Source: Cyanobacteriota bacterium
GTDB lineage: Bacteria; Cyanobacteriota; Cyanobacteriia; Phormidesmidales; Phormidesmidaceae
NCBI GenBank assembly: GCA_027483425.1
Contig: JAIXUR010000567.1
Span: 1-9,017 of the forward strand
Reading direction: 5' to 3'
DNA length: 9,017 nucleotides
Program-made: the position numbers and the translations under genes
Part shown: in pieces, positions 5,916 to 9,017 of the stretch
Layout: each line of letters opens with the position of its first letter
Numbering within the stretch: position 1 is the stretch's first letter
Notes under the pieces: generated by a model
What the model was told of the DNA's origin: nothing
Seen by the model: the letters and a program-made list of their open reading frames with translations, nothing else
Databases searched by the model: none

Positions 5916-6875
5916 GTGAAAGTTGCCTTTATCATCGACCCCATTGCCCGCCTGGACCCCGGCCACGACACCAGCGTCGCCCTGATGGAAGCCGCCCAGG
6001 CGCGGGGCCACGAGGTGTGGATCACGGCCGCTAACGCCCTCAGCGTGGTAGGCGGCCAGGCCCTAGCGCTGATGCAGCCGGTGCAGCTGACCCCGGTACA
6101 CCTGGTGGAGGGTCTGTGGGTAGCTCCCAACCCCTGGTTTGAGTTAGGGGAAACGGTACAGCGTCCCCTGGACGAAATGGATGCGGTGTTTATGCGCACC
6201 GACCCGCCGGTCACGGTGCCCTACCTCTACGCCACCTACATTCTCGACTACGTTGACCCGGCGAACACTCGGGTCATCAACGCGCCCAGCGGGCTGCGGG
6301 CGGCCAACGAGAAAATGTATGCGCTGCAATTTGCCAAAGCCATTCCCGAAACCATTGTCAGCCAGAGTAAGGCGGTCATTCGTGAGACCGTGGAGCGGTG
6401 GGGGGCGGCGGTACTCAAGCCCCTGGGCGGCAAGGCTGGGGAGGGCATTTTGTTTTTGCAGGCGGGCGATCGCAACCTCAACTCCATGGTTGAGATCAGC
6501 ACCCAGCAGGGCAAAGAGCCGGTGATGGTGCAAACCTACCTACCCGCCGCCCAAGAGGGCGACAAGCGCATTATTCTGCTCAACGGTGACCCCATCGGTG
6601 CCGTCAACCGCATTCCCACCGGCAGTGAGTTTCGCGGCAACATGGCGGTGGGGGGCCGGGTGGCCAAGGTCGACATTACCGATCGCGAACTCGACATCTG
6701 CCGCCAGCTGGCCCCCACCCTGCGGCGCGACGGCCTCTACTTTGTCGGCATTGACGTGATCGGCGGTTACCTCACCGAGGTCAACGTCACCAGCCCCACC
6801 GGCATTCGCGAAATCGATCGCCTCAACGACGCGCACCTGGGCGACCAGGTGATCGCCTGGGTCGAGCAGAGGTAG
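5916..6875 (+). CDS. gshB: Glutathione synthetase (prokaryotic ATP-grasp type)
   Basis: GshB joins gamma-glutamylcysteine and glycine using ATP, the second step of glutathione synthesis. The product has 319 residues, as expected. The N-terminal domain carries FIIDPIARLDPGHDTS at 5-20 and FMRTDPPV at 92-99. The ATP-grasp part starts near residue 125 (NAPSGLRAANEKMYAL), with LKPLGGKAGEGI at 167-178 and NRIPTGSEFRGNMAVGG at 231-247. The metal ligands Asp280, Glu288 and Asn290 in GIDVIGGYLTEVN have the same 8+2 spacing as in the E. coli enzyme. The GTG start matches the family N-terminus (MKVAFIIDP). Purine-rich GGAGTAAGAG lies 11-20 nt upstream, further than usual. From memory, cyanobacterial gshB often follows a glutaredoxin gene; none is present here. 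Convergent with sigC. Confidence 0.96.
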   Translation: MKVAFIIDPIARLDPGHDTSVALMEAAQARGHEVWITAANALSVVGGQALALMQPVQLTPVHLVEGLWVAPNPWFELGETVQRPLDEMDAVFMRTDPPVTVPYLYATYILDYVDPANTRVINAPSGLRAANEKMYALQFAKAIPETIVSQSKAVIRETVERWGAAVLKPLGGKAGEGILFLQAGDRNLNSMVEISTQQGKEPVMVQTYLPAAQEGDKRIILLNGDPIGAVNRIPTGSEFRGNMAVGGRVAKVDITDRELDICRQLAPTLRRDGLYFVGIDVIGGYLTEVNVTSPTGIREIDRLNDAHLGDQVIAWVEQR

Positions 6876-6929
6876 GTGAACGGCTGTTGGTGTGAGGCGA
6901 GCCAGTTAGGCCAACGGTTATAGCCAAGA

Positions 6930-6963
6930 AAGTCCCCTTGTTTCCGAGAAAACAAGGGGGCTT
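6930..6963. terminator. Bidirectional terminator between gshB and sigC
   Basis: A perfect 10-bp stem (CCCCTTGTTT at 6934-6943, AAACAAGGGG at 6950-6959) with a 6-nt loop is extended by four more pairs, one of them G-T, to 6930-6963. Read from the minus strand, the stem is followed by ACTTTCTT, so it should end sigC transcripts; on the plus strand it lies 55 nt after the gshB stop. Confidence 0.8.
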
Positions 6964-6983
6964 GAGGGAGATAGGTAGAGTCT

Positions 6984-8240
6984 CTAGTTCAGCGCTTCGA
7001 GGTAGTCACGGACGCGGTTGCGGCGCTTGGGCTGACGCAGCTTTTGCAGCGCCTTCGACTCGATCTGGCGCACCCGCTCGCGGGAGAGTTCTAGGGCGCG
7101 GCCGATCTCGGCCAGGGAGTAGGGGGTGCCGTCGCCTAGACCAAAGCGCATGTTGATCACGTCTTGCTCACGGGAGGTGAGATCAGACATCAGCTGTTGC
7201 AGGTCACGGCGCAGTGACTCGCGGATCAGCATGTCCTCGGGCGACATGCAGTCGGTTTCGAGCAGGTCGCCCAGTTCGGTGTCGCGGTCTTTGCCCACCT
7301 TGGTTTCGAGGGAAACCGCCCGGGGCACCCGCAGCAGCACTTCGCGCACCTGGGCCCCGGTCATATCGAGCTCGCGGGCGATGTCGTCGATGGACGGGGT
7401 GCGGCCTTTTTCCTGGGAGAGCTTGCGCTGGGCCTTTTTGATTTTGTTGAGCTTTTCGGTGATGTGGACGGGGAGGCGAATGGTGCGGCTCTGGGTGGCG
7501 ATCGCGCGGGTAATGCCCTGGCGAATCCACCAGTAGGCGTAGGTGCTAAAGCGGTAGCCCTTGGTGGGGTCAAATTTTTCCACCGCCCGCTCTAGACCCA
7601 GGGTGCCTTCTTGAATCAGATCCAGCAGCTCCATGCCCCGGTTTTGGTACTTTTTGGCCACCGAAACCACCAGGCGCAGGTTGGCCTTAATCATGTGCTC
7701 TTTGGCGCGAATGCCCTCGGCGATGGCATGCTCTAGCTCGGGCACGGTGAGGTTGCTCAGCTGGGCCCAGGCCCGTTTGCCCTCGGCTAGGGTGGGCTTG
7801 AGGTCGGCAATGGGAACCTCAGCCTCAGCCGCCCAGCGCTCTAGGGAGGGGCGATAGCCCAGGCGCGAGGAGAGGCGATCGCGGGTCTCGAGCAGGGTGC
7901 TGTAGGTGGCCAAAATACCGCCGTTCTCTGCGGCTGCTTGGCTGAGATCCGCTAGCAGCTGCATGTAACCTTGCACACGCTGGGCTTCGGACACTTCTTC
8001 GTGGCGCTCGAGCAGCCGCACTCGACCAATTTCTTGCAGGTAGAGGCGCACCAGATCGGTTGTCCGACGACCTTTGAGGACTTCCGCCGTGTCCGCTTCA
8101 AAATCGCCGTCGTCGGCGACAGAGAACTCATGGAGCTGAAGGGAATTGCTCTCATCCTCATCGCCCAGGGTGGGAGCGCTAAACTCCTGGTCGGGCAGGG
8201 CTGGGGCTGTATCTCTGCTGTAGTGGGATGTTGCTACCAT
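6984..8240 (-). CDS. sigC: Group 2 sigma-70 factor, SigC type
   Basis: This 418-residue protein is an RNA polymerase sigma factor. Region 1.2 is at about 60-82 (TTDLVRLYLQEIGRVRLLERHEE), a variable helical spacer covers 83-177, and regions 2.1-2.4 cover about 181-257 (NLRLVVSVAKKYQNRGMELL, then YRFSTYAYWWIRQGITRAI). Region 3 follows to about 333, and region 4 with its helix-turn-helix (YSLAEIGRALELSRERVRQIE) is at about 374-394. The spacer (RPSLERWAAEAEVPIADLKPTLAEGKR) and the ending RRNRVRDYLEALN match cyanobacterial SigC as I remember it, rather than SigA, B, D or E. SigC is a non-essential factor linked to stationary phase, heat and carbon/nitrogen responses. I chose ATG 8240 because AGAGAG lies 4 nt upstream; the frame stays open to 8291 but the added residues look unrelated. 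Confidence 0.9.
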   Translation of the reverse strand: MVATSHYSRDTAPALPDQEFSAPTLGDEDESNSLQLHEFSVADDGDFEADTAEVLKGRRTTDLVRLYLQEIGRVRLLERHEEVSEAQRVQGYMQLLADLSQAAAENGGILATYSTLLETRDRLSSRLGYRPSLERWAAEAEVPIADLKPTLAEGKRAWAQLSNLTVPELEHAIAEGIRAKEHMIKANLRLVVSVAKKYQNRGMELLDLIQEGTLGLERAVEKFDPTKGYRFSTYAYWWIRQGITRAIATQSRTIRLPVHITEKLNKIKKAQRKLSQEKGRTPSIDDIARELDMTGAQVREVLLRVPRAVSLETKVGKDRDTELGDLLETDCMSPEDMLIRESLRRDLQQLMSDLTSREQDVINMRFGLGDGTPYSLAEIGRALELSRERVRQIESKALQKLRQPKRRNRVRDYLEALN

Positions 8241-8244
8241 GATG

Positions 8245-8250
8245 CTCTCT
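8245..8250 (-). promoter_or_regulatory. Shine-Dalgarno AGAGAG for sigC
   Basis: On the minus strand AGAGAG ends 4 nt before ATG 8240. It supports this start over one at 8291. Confidence 0.5.
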
Positions 8251-8507
8251 AGTAACTTGTACCAAACCTGTATCGATAGGCCATATGCCAACCTGGTATC
8301 AGTATTCCCAACCCGCCAAGCCTTAGAACAAGGTCTGGCGTGCCGCTAGGCCAGGGTTAGGCTGATCCTCAGCACCCGTGAGCGTTGAGGTACCGATATG
8401 ACCCCAATGCTCAAGCCGAGTACCGGGGGGGTGGTGATGTGCCGACACCTTAATCTACGGCGGTAACCCCAGCGATTCCTGATAGAACGTTACACCTTGG
8501 TAAAAAC
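8251..8507. other. Divergent intergenic region between sigC and the PCP_red gene
   Basis: The sigC promoter should lie here on the minus strand, but I could not choose a convincing -35/-10 pair. I found no NtcA site (GTA-N8-TAC), no tRNA or known small RNA, and no ORF of note. A run of seven G at 8424-8430 is the only visible oddity. Confidence 0.5.
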
Positions 8508-8536
8508 CTTACATTCGTCGCCAAGTTGCCTATAGG
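8508..8536 (+). promoter_or_regulatory. Sigma-70-type promoter for the PCP_red gene
   Basis: CTTACA at 8508-8513 (4 of 6 to TTGACA) and TATAGG at 8531-8536 are 17 nt apart. Transcription would begin near 8543, leaving a ~30-nt leader that contains GGGAGTAGG at 8558-8566 as the ribosome binding site. Confidence 0.5.
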
Positions 8537-8574
8537 ATGTGCACATCTGTCGTGATTGGGAGTAGGCTTCGTCC

Positions 8575-8745
8575 ATGGCCAACGATATTTCTTGGACCCT
8601 GGAAGCCCAGGCCAAGCTCAAAAACATTCCATTTTTTGTGCGAGCCCAGGCTCGTAGACGGATCGAAGCGATGGCCTGTGCCCTAGAGGCCGAGGAAATT
8701 ACGGTGGATTTGGTGGAACAGGTGCGGCTGGAGTTTGGCCAATAG
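8575..8745 (+). CDS. Free-standing PCP_red-domain small protein (ChlB C-terminal domain-like)
   Basis: A 56-residue frame from ATG 8575 to TAG 8743-8745. The sequence WTLEAQAKLKNIPFFVRAQA at 7-26, then RRRIEAMA and EITVDLVEQVRLEFGQ, fits the PCP_red domain, known as the C-terminal domain of ChlB of the light-independent protochlorophyllide reductase. The hallmark is Trp-x-x-Glu-Ala, then IPFFVR, then an Ala/Arg helix, then IT-(V) followed by a last helix. The domain makes up the whole protein here, as in other small cyanobacterial 'PCP reductase family' proteins; what such proteins do alone is not established. There are no iron-sulfur cysteines: the only Cys is Cys35. A recognisable promoter and a Shine-Dalgarno 8-12 nt upstream support expression. 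It is divergent from sigC. Confidence 0.85.
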   Translation: MANDISWTLEAQAKLKNIPFFVRAQARRRIEAMACALEAEEITVDLVEQVRLEFGQ

Positions 8746-8820
8746 CTCCCCCCGGCCTCTAGCTGGAAATCGAGATCTACCCAAGGCGATCGCCCTACAG
8801 TAAAAAGGCTTGGCTGAACA

Positions 8821-8857
8821 CTTGTCTAAACAAGCGGGCTCTGAGATAGCCCGCTTG
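8821..8857 (+). terminator. Strong hairpin after the PCP_red gene, with an overlapping alternative stem
   Basis: CAAGCGGGCT at 8831-8840 and AGCCCGCTTG at 8848-8857 form a perfect 10-bp stem with a 7-nt loop. No T-run follows on the plus strand, so termination is uncertain. A smaller stem, CTTGT at 8821-8825 with ACAAG at 8830-8834, uses four of the same bases and cannot form at the same time. Confidence 0.45.
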
Positions 8858-8889
8858 GCGCTGAGGCGGCCCTGACCTTGGCGGGGTAG

Positions 8890-8926
8890 ATTGGCCTAGG
8901 CATTCCCTTCCACCGCCTGGACCAAT
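8890..8926 (+). other. Imperfect inverted repeat with T-rich flank
   Basis: ATTGGCCTAGGC at 8890-8901 and GCCTGGACCAAT at 8915-8926 pair at 10 of 12 positions around a 13-nt loop and lead into TTTCTCT. It may be a second, weak terminator before the next gene's promoter. Confidence 0.3.
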
Positions 8927-8943
8927 TTCTCTGGCTAGATAGG

Positions 8944-8972
8944 TTGCAAGTCGTACTCATAATGAGTATGAT
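8944..8972 (+). promoter_or_regulatory. Promoter with operator-like palindrome between its boxes
   Basis: TTGCAA at 8944-8949 (4 of 6) and TATGAT at 8967-8972 (5 of 6 to TATAAT) are 17 nt apart. A perfect 7-1-7 palindrome (TACTCAT, A, ATGAGTA) at 8954-8968 fills the spacer and overlaps the first two bases of the -10 box, as repressor sites often do. The predicted start of transcription is near 8979. Confidence 0.5.
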
Positions 8973-8992
8973 TTAGAAGGTTCAGGAATAGA

Positions 8993-9017
8993 ATGCTACG
9001 ATGCCAAAATTCGCCCC
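8993..9017 (+). CDS. Start of a gene running off the right edge (product unknown)
   Basis: AGGA at 8984-8987 stands 5 nt before ATG 8993 (MLRCQNSP...) and 13 nt before another ATG at 9001 in a different frame (MPKFAP...). The first has the better spacing, but the window holds too few codons to decide or to suggest a family. The palindromic operator just upstream implies a regulated gene. Confidence 0.3.

Larger units (their letters stand above)
660..8793. repeat. HIP1 octamers (GCGATCGC), 11 copies dispersed
   Basis: Copies start at 660, 2081, 3181, 3394, 4012, 4402, 5031, 6466, 7498, 7875 and 8786, about one per 800 bp and mostly inside genes. Such density of this palindrome is a mark of many cyanobacterial genomes. 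The span given only encloses the first and last copy. Confidence 0.9.

Noticed and set aside
8881..8950. A tRNA-like start (GCGGGGTAGATTGG).
   Set aside because: No anticodon arm, T-arm (GGTTCNA) or acceptor pairing follows within tRNA length.
8954..8968. Calling the palindrome a Fur or Zur box.
   Set aside because: The 7-1-7 geometry fits but only 4 of 7 half-site bases agree with TGATAAT, and the regulated gene is not visible.
1..9017. CRISPR array, insertion sequence or prophage.
   Set aside because: No regularly spaced direct repeats with unique spacers, no transposase or phage gene and no terminal inverted repeats with target duplications were seen.

Overview
The window looks like chromosomal DNA from a GC-rich filamentous-type cyanobacterium (Leptolyngbya/Nodosilinea-like, an inference). 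Three things point there: at least 11 copies of the HIP1 octamer GCGATCGC in 9 kb, a SigC-type group 2 sigma factor, and a free-standing PCP_red-domain protein, a domain typical of phototrophs. Most genes are ordinary housekeeping or metabolic genes. I see no transposase, phage gene, CRISPR array, rRNA or tRNA.

Layout, left to right. (1) 1-388, minus: the N-terminal part of a membrane-anchored M15/VanY-type D-Ala-D-Ala carboxypeptidase, cut by the window edge. (2) 389-807: an intergenic stretch holding two diverged head-to-tail copies of an ~88-bp repeat. (3) 808-2345, plus: a tight two-gene unit, an AEC-family permease followed 5 bp later by an exported, C-terminally anchored peptidoglycan-binding protein. 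(4) 2321-2688: a possible small minus-strand membrane protein that overlaps the end of the previous gene, and a startless plus-strand reading frame that ends inside the next gene's start. (5) 2682-3080, plus: a stand-alone CBS-pair protein. (6) 3127-4641, minus: malQ, amylomaltase. (7) 4749-5709, plus: a Nudix hydrolase and ridA, separated by a repeat-rich spacer. (8) 5916-6875, plus: gshB, glutathione synthetase. (9) 6930-6963: a strong two-way hairpin between the convergent gshB and sigC. (10) 6984-8240, minus: sigC. (11) 8575-8745, plus: a 56-residue PCP_red protein with a recognisable promoter. (12) 8746-9017: a long hairpin, then a promoter with a perfect 7-1-7 palindrome between its -35 and -10 boxes, driving a gene that starts at the right edge.

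Functional threads. The left third has two genes tied to the cell wall (carboxypeptidase, peptidoglycan-binding protein). The middle has glycogen/maltodextrin turnover (malQ) and a loose plus-strand run of metabolite clean-up and redox genes: Nudix, RidA (enamine/imine deaminase) and GshB. The right third combines a global regulator (SigC) with a small protein related to chlorophyll synthesis. The same 14-base AT-rich unit recurs in the spacers after the CBS gene and after the Nudix gene, both times followed by a C-rich run, so the two spacers carry copies of one composite intergenic element. No large unknown gene system is visible. The least explained parts are the intergenic repeats, the two small reading frames near 2321-2688, and the operator at 8954-8968.
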